Shown here: piece by piece, positions 29,682 to 39,622 of the stretch
Numbering within the stretch: the stretch's first letter is position 1
How the letters are laid out: each line of letters begins with the position of its first letter
The notes under the pieces: generated by a model
Seen by the model: the letters and a program-made list of their open reading frames with translations, nothing else
Told to the model about the DNA's origin: nothing
Database searches by the model: none
Translations under genes and position numbers: made by a program
Assembly: GCA_009829735.1 (NCBI GenBank)
Contig: CM020620.1
Location: 22,604,020 to 22,668,019, forward strand
DNA length: 64,000 nucleotides
Direction: 5' to 3'
Source of the DNA: Pyropia yezoensis
Taxonomy: Eukaryota; Rhodophyta; Bangiophyceae; Bangiales; Bangiaceae

Positions 29682-31256
29682 TCAGCTAGGCCGCGAAGCA
29701 GTCGCGGGCAGAACAAAGCGAAGAGGGCGTCGAACGAACGTTCGGCGTGGCGCTCCAGGCTGCGAGACGGACTTGCTGGCACTGGCAGGCGGCGTCAGCT
29801 GCTCGGGATGGTTAATGCGCGTCGCGCGCGCCATCAACTCGCGCATGTCGTCGGGAGTCACAGAGCCGCGTGAGCTACACGCCGTGGGGAGCCCGGCTGG
29901 CCAAGCAGTGCCAGGCGAGGCCGTGCGAGTCGGAGACGGCGATCGACTTCGGCCGGCATCGCGCCAGCGCACCAGCACACTCGCAGGAAAGAGCTTGGCG
30001 CCAGATGCGCTGCCAGTCGGCACCGCCGACACGCTTTCCGTCGCGGCCAACGCGTTGCTCAGCGCGCGGTGTGTCGTGCGGTGCTTAAACATCGCCGGCT
30101 GCTTGCCTCGGTTGGTGGTGATCGCGTCTTCGCGCGCCGAGTCCTTGCGCCGCAAAGAAGACATGGAACTGCCTCCGCCGCTACTGCCGCTCGCGGTGGC
30201 CGTGTTGTCGGTTGAGCTGTCCAGCACAATGTAGTCGCTACCGAGGTGGTACTGGTTCTGCATGCACCGGAACGTCCGCGCCTCGCGCGTGTTGGTCATC
30301 GTCGGGTGCATGTAGTACGCGATGCCTGTACGCGCCTTGGCGGCCGCGGCCATGTCACTCAGGGCGGCCGCCGCAGACTTGCGCTCCCGCTAGACCGCAA
30401 TCTCTCGCGCACGCTCCAGCTTAGCTCCCTTGACGCCAACAGGGGCAGGCTGGTATACAGCGTCCGCGTCATATGTCGCGTCCTTGCTGCTTCCACTCGT
30501 TTCGCGTTGGGCAGCGGCGCGCTCAGCGTCCGCCGCAGCCGCGCCGATAATCTGGTCCAGGTGGCGGAGCTTGCGCCACGCGTCAACCAACTCGAAATGC
30601 ACGACCCTCGCCCGGCGCTTGCGGGTGCGCTCCTCGTTCACGTCCTGCTCCCGATCGGCGAGCACCCCCATGTACAGGTCCGCACTCACACGCATCGCCA
30701 TCGTCAAGGAATTGATATCCTCGCTCGACAGATTGCCGGTTCGGTTCTCGGCACACACGCGTCGGTGCGCGGTAGCAAACTGGTGGATGCCGTGGGCCAT
30801 CAGGTTCCACCGGTGCTGCAATCCAGAGACATTGCGGCTCTCCGTCGCCCAGTCGGCACCCGCTTGCACCCGGATGCTCTTAAACGCCAACAGCTGCTTG
30901 TTTCACATTTCTGGCCCACTCTGGTCCGTGCCCGTGATGTTGCTCCGGCGCACCGCCAACACGCTATCGGCCAGAGCGTCGTCCTCTTCCTTCCTCCAAG
31001 ACAGCCCAGACCCCATACTGTCGTCCGCCGTCGCGTCCTCGCGCGCCTTGCCCTTCCCCTTCCCCTTTCCGCCCGGCTTGTCCTTACGCGGCAAAGGCCG
31101 CTCGTAGCTCACGGCCGGGACGGGCTTCTCCGCCACCACCGCCAGTGTAAATGGTTGTGTCGGTCGCCGGGAGCGTATTCGTCGCGGCGACGGGGGCCCT
31201 GGTTGCGTTGCCGGTTGTGCTCCCGCCCGCCGATCCAGTCGTCGTACTGCCGCCAC
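29682..31256 (-). pseudogene. SANT/Myb-like (NAM-associated type) Harbinger partner protein with two in-frame stops
   Basis: One minus-strand frame stays protein-like through two stop codons: TGA at 30905-30903 and TAG at 30392-30390. Order: basic linker (KGKGKGKAREDA), a SANT-like first helix (LSWRKEEDDALADSVLAVRR, then NITGTDQSG), the TGA, then NVSGLQHRWNLMAHGIHQFA (the pattern seen after the conserved Trp in plant Myb/SANT-like proteins that accompany PIF/Harbinger transposases), a helical region (RKLRHLDQIIGAA), the TAG, and a Ser/Arg-rich C-terminus with YYMHPTMTNTREART. The TGA falls where the family usually has Trp, so a TGG-to-TGA change is likely; the TAG could be CAG-to-TAG. In working elements this protein brings the transposase to DNA. 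The 5' end is unresolved. Confidence 0.6.
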
Positions 31257-31753
31257 CCAGCGCCACCCCCGTGAAGCTGCTGGTAGAATGTCCCCTCACC
31301 GCGATGATCGTCACGACCTTGCTGATGCTGCTGTCGGTAAGGAGGGCCTCTGTTAAGATTCTGGTCGTTCCCCTCCTCTGGCCACCCCCGTCGAAGACTC
31401 CGCTGGTTGGGCGTCGGAAATATTGGCGAGGGCGCACCCGGCGGCGATGGCGCAGCGGGTGCGTTCAGCCGCGGCAAGTCACGTCCCTGCTGCCGTGACC
31501 AGGTCCCGCCGGTCGGGCCCGAGAGTTCGTGAAAGAAAGCACGCCCGTCGGGCAGCGGCAAGTCGCCACTCGGCCTCTGCCAGGCACGCGGGTCCCGGTT
31601 GGGGTAGGTCCAATTGGACGACCGCGGTGTCTGCGCTTGTCGTGATGGCAAGTTGCCTACCACCGGCGCCCCTCCCCAGAGCGGAGGGTCTTGACGTCCC
31701 CAGCACCCTTGCGCGTCTCGCTCGCGCGGCGTCGGCACCAGTGGTCCCGGCAA
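31257..31753 (-). pseudogene. Probable 5' coding part of the SANT-like gene
   Basis: A minus-strand frame, shifted relative to the downstream SANT frame, encodes a Gln/Asn/Arg/Gly-rich sequence (YRQQHQQGRDDHRGEG, EHNRQRNQGPRRRDEY) that looks like a disordered protein segment rather than GC-bias noise. It has no in-frame ATG, so a start or an upstream exon is missing. It meets the SANT frame near 31110-31140, where a single indel or an intron would join them. Confidence 0.4.
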
Positions 31754-33560
31754 TTTCTGCCAAGAGGGCGGCCCTAAATATGGTCCTTGGCGCTGCGGCA
31801 GGGTCTCCCGTCCATTGTCATGCGGCGGATGCGTCGTTGGTCGCGCCCCAGAGCCGCTCGTTTAAGGGGATGTGCCAACGCGTGCGTTTGTCGCCTCGCC
31901 GCCGGGCGTGGATGACACTCGTGATGTTGGCGCGCTCGGAGGTGGGGCGCTTGGAGATACCGCCCTTGTTGCGGACTGGCGCTCTTGACTGCGGCTTGGG
32001 CGTCTCTCTCGGGCAATACGAGCCCCCCGGACGGATAGTAGCCCCGCCTGGCGCCGAGGCGCCGTCCTAGCGGCCGCGCTGGATGTTGCAGCCCGCCGCG
32101 CCAGGTAGTTCAGCGCAGAGGGAGCTGCCCAAGGGCATGGGCAGGTGGGCGCACAGAGGGAATGGTTGTTGCCTGCGTCACGAGCTTGGCGGCACTCAAC
32201 ACTCAGCATGAGCCCGCGCTCAAGGCGGCGATCGCGCTTGTCTGCGTTCTTCCGACGATCTTCCTCACCCCCCGAACCCATCTCGCACCGCTCTTATACA
32301 GCTTCCTTTCAGTGATCGCCGTCCGCTTGTCCCCTTCGTTGCACGCGTGGACGCCCCGTCGGGCGACAACCTGCTGCTGCAGACGCTCTCCGTGCGCTCT
32401 GCGCAGTACCCCGCGTCCGCACCGCGTCCGACCGCCCCCTGCAGCTCCTGCCGCTGCGCGCCCACTGCGCGTCCTGTGGCCGCGGAGTGTGGCGAGGCGC
32501 CCGACCCGGACTTCCTGCAGAGCACGAGCGTACCGTCGCCCGTGACGCCCCCCCCCCCCCCCCACCTCCCTACCACCAGCACAGTGTACCGCCTCGGCGT
32601 GGTGCAGTCGGATCGACGGCTGCGGTGCAAATAGGTGCCCATCTCAGCAGGTACAAGTAGCGCGTCCTTGCGCGCCCGCCTGCAGCGCTTCAGCGCGCGT
32701 CGATCCGCAGGCCAGGTGTGGCAGGTACGCTACGAACAGAGAATCGTTGACGTGGAGGGGATGCGCAAGGTGGGGTCATTCGCCAAAGTGGGCTCCAGGC
32801 GGGGTGTCGGTCGGGGAGGGGTGGCCCCCCCCCCCCCCCTTCCAAGTGCCAGCGATCGCGAGATACATGCAAAAAGGGGGGGCCGTGCGCCGAAATGGAG
32901 ACGAAGATGCGCACCGGACGTGGGGGGCTGCTCCCTTCCGCCCCCCCCCAGCTCCATCCAGGAATGGCGGTATGTCAGAAGCGCCTGTGGCCGTTGTCCA
33001 AATGCGCACCAGCCCAGCAACAGCGGGGAAACGCTGGATGCCTGTCGGTGTCTTTATGATGGGACGGGATGGGAAACGGGTCGTGCGTGTCGCCCACAAA
33101 AAGCAGGGAGGAAGGAGTGGGTGGAGGACTGCGCCAGTGGACCACTTCGTGGAGGGGGCACGGGACAAGCGTGCGCCCGAGGCGTCAAAAATCTCCCCCT
33201 AGGCATGCGCACACGCCGATTTGATTGGTTCGTGGCGTTCGGCGCGGCGGGAGCCACTGTCAACGGTCATGCGCAGCCGTGCGTGGTCCTTGTGCGTCGC
33301 CACACCCCGACATTGACTGGCACTCGACCTAGAGACGTGCTCCGTCATCTCCAGCGAAGTGGCACGAGCGGCCGAGGTTGCCAACCTGACCCTGTGCTGA
33401 CTCCATGCTGACCCCCACCCCCGGCGAGTCTGCGCACTGTATGCGCGACCTCCAGGTGGGATCCGCCATCGACCCAAGTGCTGCCTGTCTGGCAAGATGG
33501 CCGCACCAGACGCACAACGTCGTGTGGCCCGTCCACACGACGGGAAGTGCGCCCCCCCTG
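31754..33560. other. No recognised gene; GC-rich with C-runs
   Basis: Contains a C15 run near 32550 and C-runs near 32827 and 32942. Short frames such as GDNLLLQTLSVRSAQYP (near 32365) look protein-like, but no family is identifiable. The 5' end of the Harbinger partner gene or its element terminus may lie here. Confidence 0.4.
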
Positions 33561-33565
33561 GGCCC

Positions 33566-33771
33566 TGTTGTGATGCAAACGTAAGCGCGTTGCCTCTTTC
33601 TTCCTCGGACCAAGCGGTCCCTCGCCGCGCCCCTAAAGGGCCACACTCACTCGCCTAAATCCCGACCAAATCTCCCCGCCATTGGTCCGATCGCGGGGCT
33701 AAACAAATTGCCCGTGGACACGCTGTCCCACGGCGGGGTCACCAGGGCCGTACAGACCGTACCCCACAACA
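33566..33771 (-). repeat. E3 LTR (3' in element orientation)
   Basis: 206 bp, bounded by the inverted pentamer TGTTG/CAACA. On the minus strand it is preceded by the purine stretch complementary to 33772-33780 (GTGGGGGAG), the likely polypurine tract. Confidence 0.95.
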
Positions 33772-33780
33772 CTCCCCCAC
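33772..33780 (-). promoter_or_regulatory. Polypurine tract of E3
   Basis: Reads GTGGGGGAG on the minus strand, directly next to the 3' LTR. Confidence 0.65.
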
Positions 33781-33801
33781 GGCCATGGAGGCCACGCCCC
33801 T

Positions 33802-36800
33802 TCACCCGCGTGCGGGGCTAGCCACCGCCACCCCCAATCCCTCGCGGAAGAGGTTGAACGCGTCCCGAGGTAGCGGCTTGGTGAAGCCATCCGCCAGTTG
33901 CTCCTCGGAACGCACGTAGACGATCGCCACCTGCTGCTGCGCCACGCAGTCGCGGATGAAGTGGTAGCAGACGTCCACGTGCTTGGTGCGGGAGCTCATC
34001 CCCTCGTTGGTCGCCATTGAGATGCACGCCTGGTTGTCCTCCTTGAGGGTGACCGGCCCGGCGTACTCCCCCAGATCGCCCGCCAAGCGCCGAAGCCAGA
34101 GGCTGTCCTTGGTCGCCTCCGCCGCGGCCACGTACTCGGCGGTCGCCGTAGAGGTGGCCACGAGCCGCTGCATGCGGCTGCGCCACGAGATGGCGCCGCC
34201 GTGCAGCGTAAACACAAAGCCCGTCGTCGACTTGCGGCTCTCGGTGTCTCCCGCAAAGTCGGAGTCCACCCACCCCTCGAGCGGGGCCTCCTTGCCGTAC
34301 TTGATGCCCATGTCGCGGGTCCCCTGCAGGTACCGCAGCACACCCTTGGCAGCCCGCCAGTCACCCTCGGTGGGCGCCGACATCCGGCGCGCCAGCTTGC
34401 CGACGGCGTAGGCCAGGTCCGGCCGCGTCTGGTTGCTCAGGTACATGAGCGACCCGACCAACTCGGCAAAGTGGTTGTCCACCGGCAGGGCATTCCCCTT
34501 ACCCAGCACGACGCCGCGCGCCATGGGGGTGTAGTTCGGCTTGCTCTCGTCCATGTCGTAGTCCTTGAGCAGGTCTGCCGTATGGCGGGGGTTGGACAGT
34601 GTCACCGACCCCGCCGCCTTGTCCCAGACGACCTGCATCCCCAGGAACGAGCTCACCTCCCCCATGTCCCGGCACTCAAAGTGGCGTGCAATACGGCCCT
34701 TGACGTCTGCCACAGCGTCTGGGTCGGGGCCACCTGAGAGAATATCGTCCACGTGCACGTTCACGTAGACCGTCGTCCCCTTGACAGTGAAGAGGTAGAG
34801 GCACTTGTCCGCCTTGGACTGCACGCCCCCCTCCTCGGTGAGCTTCCCATGCAGGTGCTTGCCCCACAGGTTGCCCGCCTGCTTGGTGCCGTACATGGCG
34901 AACCCCAGCAAGGCGTCCTCCCCAGCGTCATCAAAGCCCTCGGGGATGACAATGTAGACCTCGACGTCCATCGGCGCGTAGAGGTACGCCGTCTTGACGT
35001 CAAGGAGGTGGACCGTCCAGCCACGCACGGCCGCCGTCGCCAGGAACGCCCGCGTCGTGGCCGCCGCGGGCATCGCGGCCCACGACTCCAAGTAGTCCAT
35101 GCCAGGCTTCTGGCGGTTGCCCTTGCCCACCAGCCGGCACTTGCGCCGCACCAGCACACCCCTCTGGTCGGCCTTGTACTCGAAGATGACCCTGGTACCC
35201 AGCCGGCGCGCGCCCCGCGGCGCCTTCTTTTTCGTCCACACCTTGTGGCCGACCATCGACTTCCGCTCCGCGTTGAGCGCTACCTCCCATAGGGGCCAGT
35301 CCTCCCGGCTGCGGGCCTCCTCCACCGTCTTCGGCGGGGGCGGTAGGTCACGCACCATCACCGGCTCCTTGGCGGGCTCCGTTGGCTGGACCGCCGCGGC
35401 GCTGGCCGAGGCGCCGGCCTCGTCTTGCCCAAACCGCATCGGCGGCAAGCGCGCGCGACCCGGATACCGGGTCACCGCGTCCTCCTCGCCCTCGGTCACC
35501 GCGTCCTCCTCGCCCTCCGAGGAGGTCCCGCCCTCGTCCTCGGCCAGCTGGCCCGTCACAAGCCTTGCGGCGTCGATAGCCGCTTGCACATCCGGGGTCA
35601 CGGGGGCCCCCCGCCCACTACCCCCTGAGCTTGTAGACGACGAGGGAGTGAGGGTTGGCGTGGGATGCGGCGTATGCGTCGGTGTAACCACGGGCCCGCT
35701 GCCGTCATCCCCCGCGGTGGTGTCCGACAGGGCCTGGCTCCAGTGGACGCCCTTGGTGGGGGTACTCTGCTCAGCCTCATCCACCACCACGTCCCGGCGC
35801 TCGACGACCTCGTTAGAGCCGTCGAGCAGCAGACGGAAGCCATTGCCGCCCGCCGTGTACCCCACCATCCGGCCGGCACTCGTGCGCGGCTGCATGCCCT
35901 TGATCTTCTTGGGCGGCTTGAGGGCGTACGCGCGGCTGCCCCAAACCGCGAACCCCGACACATCGGGACGCTTGCTGGTGAACGCCTCCCAGGGGGTGAC
36001 GTCCTTCCCCTCCTTGGGCGACCGGTTCATCACGTAGATGGCCGCCACGGCCGCCTCGGCCCACAACTGCTCGTCGAGGCCCGAGTCGGACAACGCCGCG
36101 CGGACGCGCTCCTTGATCGTCCGGTTGACCCGCTCCGCCTTCCCATTGCTCTGGGGACTGTAGGGGAGGGTGACCTCGTAGTCAATGCCCTTCTCTGCGT
36201 ACCAGCTCCGCAGCTTGGCCGTCGCGAACTCCTTGGCACCGTCAAAGCGGATCCGCTTCAGCTTCTTGCCGCAGCGGCGCTCCATCTCGGGGATCCGCCA
36301 CTTGATCACCTTTCCCGCCTCACTCTTGGCGCGGATGGGCACACCCACCGTCATGCCGGTGCTGTCCTCGTAAAGGACCAGCAGGTAGCGCGCCCCCGAC
36401 GGCGACTTCTTGAACGGGCCCGTAATGTCCACGTGGATGAGCTCCATGACGTCCGTCTTGGAGTCGGACGTGGGGAAGGGTGCCTTGACCGTTTTGCACT
36501 CGACGCAGGGCCGGCAGATGGCACCTGCCACCGGCTCAGGCTCCACGTCCTTCTCGGGCAGGCCGATGACCATCTTTGCCACGCGCCGCAGGTTGGTGTA
36601 GCCGAGGTGGAAGAACCGACGGTGCCAGACAGAGGCCGTGCCGAGCATGGGTGCGGAGACCATCATCGCCACCTTAGCCGTTGGCGTCCCACCCAGCATG
36701 TACTGCCCGTTCCCCTCCAGTTTACCGATGGCGTCCGCCTTGGACACCACGCCGCGGGAAACGACCGTCTTGGCCGCGTCAAAGATGTAGCAGTGCCCCT

Positions 36801-38040
36801 CGGCAAACAGCACCGCCCCGCCGGCCTTGTCTACCAGCCCCACCGACATCAGATTCTCCCGCAGACCCGGGACGCGGTAGGTGTTCTTGAGCGTGATGGT
36901 CGACAGGTTGTCGCCGCTGCCAGCCACGAGGACCGCCTCGCCGAGGCCGGTGGTCGCAAGGGTGTCTCCCGACGCCAACGTCACCTCGTCGTTGGTCTTG
37001 GCCGCCTTGGCCAGGAACAACCCCTTGCCTGTAGCAAGGTGGTGGGTCGCACCCGAGTCGACCACCCACTTGTCTGCGCGCGAGGCATTGGCGACGGGCG
37101 ACGCGACGCCCTCGCCGACAGTGGCACAGTAGGCCATCCTCTTGCCGCCCCCGTCGCCCCCCTTGTCCCCGTCCTGGGGGTTCTTGCCACCTCGGCCGCG
37201 CTTCTCGTCCGCGGCCCGCCGCTTGTTACAGTCGGCGATCTTGTGGCCGGGCTTCTTGCAGTAGAAGCACACCATCTTCTTGTCCGGGCGCCCCTTCTTC
37301 TCATCCTTCTTGAGCGCCATCGCCGCCAGGTAGGCCTGCACCGCCTGCGGCACGTCGTCATCCGACTCTGCACGCAGCTCCGTCTCCGTCTCCATCAGCC
37401 TGTTGGTGATGGTGGGCAAGGTGAGCAACTTTCCAGAGTTCCGCAACACCGTGCGGATGGTCTTGAAGGACGTAGGCAGGCCGCGGAGGATGTCCAGGCA
37501 CAGGCTGTGCTCATCCTTGGTCACGCCCGCGGTCGCCAGGTCGTCGCGGATCCCCTTGGTCCGCCCGACGTACTCGATGATCGTCTCGTTGGGCTGCTTG
37601 CGCAGCGTCGCCAACGCCTCCTCCAGCTCCCCCCGACGCGTGGCCGTCTCATCGTCGAAGAGGACGCGGAGGCACTCCCACGCCTCCGCCGCCGTCTTGC
37701 AGCCGGCGATCATGTTCATGAGGTGTGGCTTGACCGCCATCTTGATCTGCGCCAAGGCCCGCACGTTCTTGCGCTTCCAGACCTTGACCTCCTTGAGCTG
37801 CTTCTCGTGCAGCTCCAGGGCCTGCTTCTGGGCGGCGGCGTGGGCGGCCGCCGTCCCCGCCGGCTCCCCCTCGGGCGGCGTCGTAGCCGCCGCCAGGGGG
37901 GTGACAACAAGGCACGGCGTCTCGATCGCGTCCCAGGTGCCGTTGTCCTGCAGGTACGCCTCGGCGTAGTTCGACCAGCCGCGGTAGTTGCCGTCCAACA
38001 GGTCGTAGCCAAACTTGGAGCTCCTCGCCTCGTCCTCCAT
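33802..38040 (-). CDS. gag-pol: E3 copia Gag-Pol polyprotein
   Basis: 1,412 residues from a true ATG at 38040 (the frame is open a little further upstream). Domains in order: Gag of the copia type (about residues 20-230); CCHC knuckle CFYCKKPGHKIADC; aspartic protease WVVDSGATHHL; GAG pre-integrase zinc motif (HRRFFHLGYTNLRR); integrase core (HVDITGP, FDGAKEFA, SPQSNGKAERVNRTI); reverse transcriptase (DVKTAYLYAPMD, and VHVDD in place of YVDD); RNase H (DSDFAGDTESRKSTTG, STATAEYVAAAEA, EDNQACISMA, TKHVDVCYHFI). The length is typical of Ty1/copia, and no stop or frameshift interrupts it. Gag and Pol are in one frame, so the Gag:Pol ratio must be set in some other way, for example by splicing or processing. 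Confidence 0.95.
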   Translation of the reverse strand: MEDEARSSKFGYDLLDGNYRGWSNYAEAYLQDNGTWDAIETPCLVVTPLAAATTPPEGEPAGTAAAHAAAQKQALELHEKQLKEVKVWKRKNVRALAQIKMAVKPHLMNMIAGCKTAAEAWECLRVLFDDETATRRGELEEALATLRKQPNETIIEYVGRTKGIRDDLATAGVTKDEHSLCLDILRGLPTSFKTIRTVLRNSGKLLTLPTITNRLMETETELRAESDDDVPQAVQAYLAAMALKKDEKKGRPDKKMVCFYCKKPGHKIADCNKRRAADEKRGRGGKNPQDGDKGGDGGGKRMAYCATVGEGVASPVANASRADKWVVDSGATHHLATGKGLFLAKAAKTNDEVTLASGDTLATTGLGEAVLVAGSGDNLSTITLKNTYRVPGLRENLMSVGLVDKAGGAVLFAEGHCYIFDAAKTVVSRGVVSKADAIGKLEGNGQYMLGGTPTAKVAMMVSAPMLGTASVWHRRFFHLGYTNLRRVAKMVIGLPEKDVEPEPVAGAICRPCVECKTVKAPFPTSDSKTDVMELIHVDITGPFKKSPSGARYLLVLYEDSTGMTVGVPIRAKSEAGKVIKWRIPEMERRCGKKLKRIRFDGAKEFATAKLRSWYAEKGIDYEVTLPYSPQSNGKAERVNRTIKERVRAALSDSGLDEQLWAEAAVAAIYVMNRSPKEGKDVTPWEAFTSKRPDVSGFAVWGSRAYALKPPKKIKGMQPRTSAGRMVGYTAGGNGFRLLLDGSNEVVERRDVVVDEAEQSTPTKGVHWSQALSDTTAGDDGSGPVVTPTHTPHPTPTLTPSSSTSSGGSGRGAPVTPDVQAAIDAARLVTGQLAEDEGGTSSEGEEDAVTEGEEDAVTRYPGRARLPPMRFGQDEAGASASAAAVQPTEPAKEPVMVRDLPPPPKTVEEARSREDWPLWEVALNAERKSMVGHKVWTKKKAPRGARRLGTRVIFEYKADQRGVLVRRKCRLVGKGNRQKPGMDYLESWAAMPAAATTRAFLATAAVRGWTVHLLDVKTAYLYAPMDVEVYIVIPEGFDDAGEDALLGFAMYGTKQAGNLWGKHLHGKLTEEGGVQSKADKCLYLFTVKGTTVYVNVHVDDILSGGPDPDAVADVKGRIARHFECRDMGEVSSFLGMQVVWDKAAGSVTLSNPRHTADLLKDYDMDESKPNYTPMARGVVLGKGNALPVDNHFAELVGSLMYLSNQTRPDLAYAVGKLARRMSAPTEGDWRAAKGVLRYLQGTRDMGIKYGKEAPLEGWVDSDFAGDTESRKSTTGFVFTLHGGAISWRSRMQRLVATSTATAEYVAAAEATKDSLWLRRLAGDLGEYAGPVTLKEDNQACISMATNEGMSSRTKHVDVCYHFIRDCVAQQQVAIVYVRSEEQLADGFTKPLPRDAFNLFREGLGVAVASPARG

Positions 38041-38190
38041 GGTTAAGGGAGCGACGCGGAAGGTCCCCACGGGTCACACGTCCGCACCGATCTAGCCCCC
38101 CGTCTGGGGGGGAATGCGCCGCCTCCGCCACCACGTGGGTCTTTCACCGACGAGGCTCCTGGAGACAGATGACACGATCCCAGCGACGAG

Positions 38191-38204
38191 CTGGGCCCAT
38201 AACC
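38191..38204 (-). promoter_or_regulatory. E3 primer binding site matching the initiator tRNA-Met anticodon arm
   Basis: The plus strand reads CTGGGCCCATAACC directly next to the 5' LTR, which is the anticodon arm (CAU anticodon) of eukaryotic initiator tRNA-Met; with the preceding base G it matches 15 bases. The element RNA therefore carries GGTTATGGGCCCAG with no spacer after the LTR. This is the arrangement known for Drosophila copia and yeast Ty5, which prime from a cleaved 5' half of initiator tRNA-Met rather than from a tRNA 3' end. Confidence 0.8.
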
Positions 38205-38410
38205 TGTTGTGATGCAAACGTAAGCGCGTTGCCTCTTTCTTCCTCGGACCAAGCGGTCCCTCGCCGCGCCCCTAAAGGGCCACACTCACTCGCCTAAATC
38301 CCGACCAAATCTCCCCGCCATTGGTCCGATCGCGGGGCTAAACAAATTGCCCGTGGACACGCTGTCCCACGGCGGGGTCACCAGGGCCGTACAGACCGTA
38401 CCCCACAACA
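38205..38410 (-). repeat. E3 LTR (5' in element orientation)
   Basis: 206 bp and the same as the copy at 33566-33771 as far as can be seen by eye. Followed by the GGCCC duplication. Confidence 0.95.
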
Positions 38411-38415
38411 GGCCC

Positions 38416-38809
38416 CCCAGCCAATCACGGGTCTTCAAAGAGTGGCGGCAGTCTCTAAACCACGCGGTTTTACCTGCGGTAGGCTGCGATCCGGCCCATT
38501 ACGAGCGCTTAGTTGGGCCTTACTAATGATAATCCCGCTTCATCAGTCTGAGTCACGCCCATATCAGCTCCAATTGGGGGTGCCCTTGGTCAGGAGATTA
38601 GATATCTCCGTCCTCGCCGTCCCCATTGCGACGGCGAATCAGAAGCCACAGCTGCCGCCTCCACCGTCGACGGTCGGCTTTTCGAGACAATCGCGTTGGG
38701 ATGTGCCCGTCGCACAACAAGTCCTTCGCTCACGAGGTGCGTGTGATGGGGAACCAAATCAGCGACCTTACATTTTGAGTTGTGCACAAGCGTTGGGGAG
38801 CGACCGGTG
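38416..38809. other. Host sequence between E3 and E2; nothing recognised
   Basis: About 400 bp of moderate GC without a motif. It ends at the GTTTT target site of E2 (38810-38814). Confidence 0.6.
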
Positions 38810-38814
38810 GTTTT

Positions 38815-39283
38815 TGTGGCAAAAACCACTCGCACACACGGTACGCAAGTTGGGGCGGTGTACAAGGGCTGCCTCCCGTGTCGGGGGAACCGGAAGAAGT
38901 GCAAGTCGCACACACTCTGTCCCTGTTGTGGGGCAAACCCCCCACTGACAAACAAGAAGATGGTGTGTGGTCCAATAGTTTCTTGGTCGGGACGGGGACG
39001 CAGGGCCAAGCCCCGCTGTCCCTCCCCTTATCCCCCCAGGGTCCACTCGGAATCTCGCCACTCAGAATCTCCCACCCCAGCACCTGCCCACCGGGCCACA
39101 CGAACATTCAAGACGATAAATGCAGAAAACCCTCAAATCCAAGTTGGATTTACTACTAAGCTAACTATCCCAAACTTAGGGAATATGGACCCAAATGCAG
39201 GGGGAGGAACGGATCAGGCTAGTGGCCTGCCGCCCCTTGCATGGCACGTGTTGCCCCCCTACCTGGGGGTCAATACTGCCACA
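38815..39283 (-). repeat. E2 LTR (3' in element orientation)
   Basis: 469 bp; plus strand starts TGTGGCAAAAACC and ends AATACTGCCACA. Near the inner end CCCCC and GGGGG flank TACCT as a small hairpin. A third copy of the same LTR stands alone at 49820-50288. Confidence 0.95.
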
Positions 39284-39297
39284 CTCCCCTCTCCTCA
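39284..39297 (-). promoter_or_regulatory. Polypurine tract of E2
   Basis: Reads GAGGAGAGGGGAG on the minus strand, directly next to the 3' LTR; a good polypurine tract. Confidence 0.75.
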
Positions 39298-39622
39298 GTT
39301 CCGACCGACCCGGTCGGCCCTGTGAGGGGGTGCGTAAACGCACGCCTCGCCGTTGGGGGGCGCGACTTGCTGTCCCCCCTTGAGTACGTAACGCGGATGT
39401 GGAGGCGGTCACGTTGACCGCCCCTCTCCTCAAGCTTGCCCACTCGGCAGCTTGTTCTCCTCGGTTCACACTTCACCATTACCACCACCTCCCCTTCACC
39501 TTCCACGGGGCCGCCCCACGCTGGGGAGGCCACCCGTCTACCCACGATCCGAGTCCTCCTCAACTCGAGGCGGGTCTCGTGCCGCTATAGCCAGGGCATC
39601 TCTCCCCAACTTGGGGAGAGCC

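Larger units (their letters stand above)
33566..38410 (-). mobile_element. E3: intact Ty1/copia retrotransposon
   Basis: 4,845 bp on the minus strand. The 206-bp LTRs (33566-33771 and 38205-38410) begin TGTTG and end CAACA, and look identical by eye. A perfect 5-bp target duplication GGCCC lies at 33561-33565 and 38411-38415. One uninterrupted gag-pol ORF encodes integrase before reverse transcriptase, the Ty1/copia order. An open ORF, near-identical LTRs and a clean duplication indicate a recent insertion. Confidence 0.95.

Noticed and set aside
35665-38046. 793-codon plus-strand ORF opposite copia gag-pol
   Set aside because: It is antisense to conserved codons of the real polyprotein, and its composition mirrors that GC-rich codon use. 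Unlike the gypsy antisense ORFs it overlaps pol and so is not independent.
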